Part shown: piece by piece, positions 63,703-64,000 of the stretch | Layout of the letters: each line of letters opens with the position of its first letter | Numbering within the stretch: position 1 is the first letter of the stretch | Source: Pipra filicauda | Taxonomy: Eukaryota > Chordata > Aves > Passeriformes > Pipridae | Length of the DNA stretch: 64,000 nucleotides | Assembly (NCBI RefSeq): GCF_003945595.2 | Contig: NW_024104532.1 | Span: forward strand, 1,053,501-1,117,500 | Reading direction: 5' to 3' | Notes under the pieces: generated by a model | What the model was told of the DNA's origin: nothing | Databases searched by the model: none | Seen by the model: the letters and a program-made list of their open reading frames with translations, nothing else | Position numbers and translations under genes: made by a program

Positions 63703-64000
63703 GTGCTGCACTGCGTCAGGTGGACACATTCCTCCTTTTGCCCAGGCAGGATCACAGCCTGACCAGAGAGGCATCTGCAGTAATAGAGCCAAAAATTTTC
63801 TTTTCTCCTTTAAGTATCTCTAAGAACCCAGCAAAAGAAATAATGTTGTGACATGCATCCAGGTTCATTAATGAGGGATGTAGCTGGATTAGATGCCTGG
63901 TTAACAAGGAGTATCTTTTCCAAACTCCCTGCATCACTTGGATCAGCAAACTTTTCCCACAGTTGGGGTGCAAGCAGCTGCTTCTCCAGCCAGAAGTGCA

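Larger units (their letters stand above)
49396..64000 (+). other. SGCD: SGCD intron 6 (5' part), non-coding
   Basis: Begins with donor GTAAGA and runs past the end of the window; the next SGCD exon was not recognised in these 14.6 kb. In order it holds: little to 51.0 kb; CAAA-rich and TTTGGC-type low-complexity DNA at 51.05 and 51.33 kb; a very AT-rich motif-dense block at 52490-52960; a second block at 53225-53560; a sense CR1 3' end at 54019-54290 followed by a 26-bp tandem duplication at 54481; a motif-rich block at 57230-57660; a stop-poor stretch at 58.75-59.41 kb that I do not recognise; a CR1 tail at 60886; and ancient repeats at 63.06-63.70 kb. The remainder is ordinary intronic sequence. 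Confidence 0.8.

Noticed and set aside
1..64000. CRISPR arrays, tRNA or rRNA genes, prophage or operon structures
   Set aside because: None seen; the sequence is vertebrate intronic DNA.

Overview
The window is vertebrate, almost certainly avian, nuclear DNA. Evidence: short coding exons bounded by GT/AG splice sites inside long AT-rich introns, low density of interspersed repeats, and CR1 LINE 3' ends of the type typical of bird genomes (copies at 17.05, 22.02, 54.0 and 60.9 kb). No bacterial or viral gene is present. The bird order cannot be told from this sequence.

The only gene I can support is delta-sarcoglycan (SGCD), on the + strand, represented by three consecutive internal coding exons: 26467-26568 (102 bp), 46956-47043 (88 bp) and 49276-49395 (120 bp). 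Spliced, they give 310 nt of uninterrupted reading frame encoding the first part of the extracellular domain just after the single membrane span. I number them exons 4, 5 and 6 from memory of the mammalian gene. The exons coding for the cytoplasmic tail and membrane helix (upstream) and for the rest of the ectodomain with its C-terminal cysteines (downstream) were not recognised here, so the window starts inside intron 3 and ends inside intron 6.

Layout: 1-26466 intron 3 (partial), with several AT- and homeodomain-motif-rich blocks that look like conserved regulatory DNA (best at 6.77-7.33 kb, with a dense CpG island-like core), two CR1 fragments and simple repeats; exon 4; 26569-46955 intron 4 (20.4 kb), mostly featureless but with a striking 22-bp-stem hairpin at 29738-29792, two other inverted repeats, a G-run tract and an old MIR-like SINE at 45.28 kb; exon 5; 47044-49275 intron 5 (2.2 kb); exon 6; 49396-64000 intron 6 (partial), with an AT-rich regulatory-like block at 52.5-52.96 kb, CR1 copies, and a cluster of ancient repeats (CR1-like LINE plus MIR-like SINE) at 63.06-63.70 kb.

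Nearly all open reading frames outside the three exons look like chance frames or lie antisense to CR1. No undescribed multi-gene system is present; the observations most worth checking are the hairpin at 29.7 kb and the CpG-rich, motif-duplicated block at 7.0-7.2 kb.
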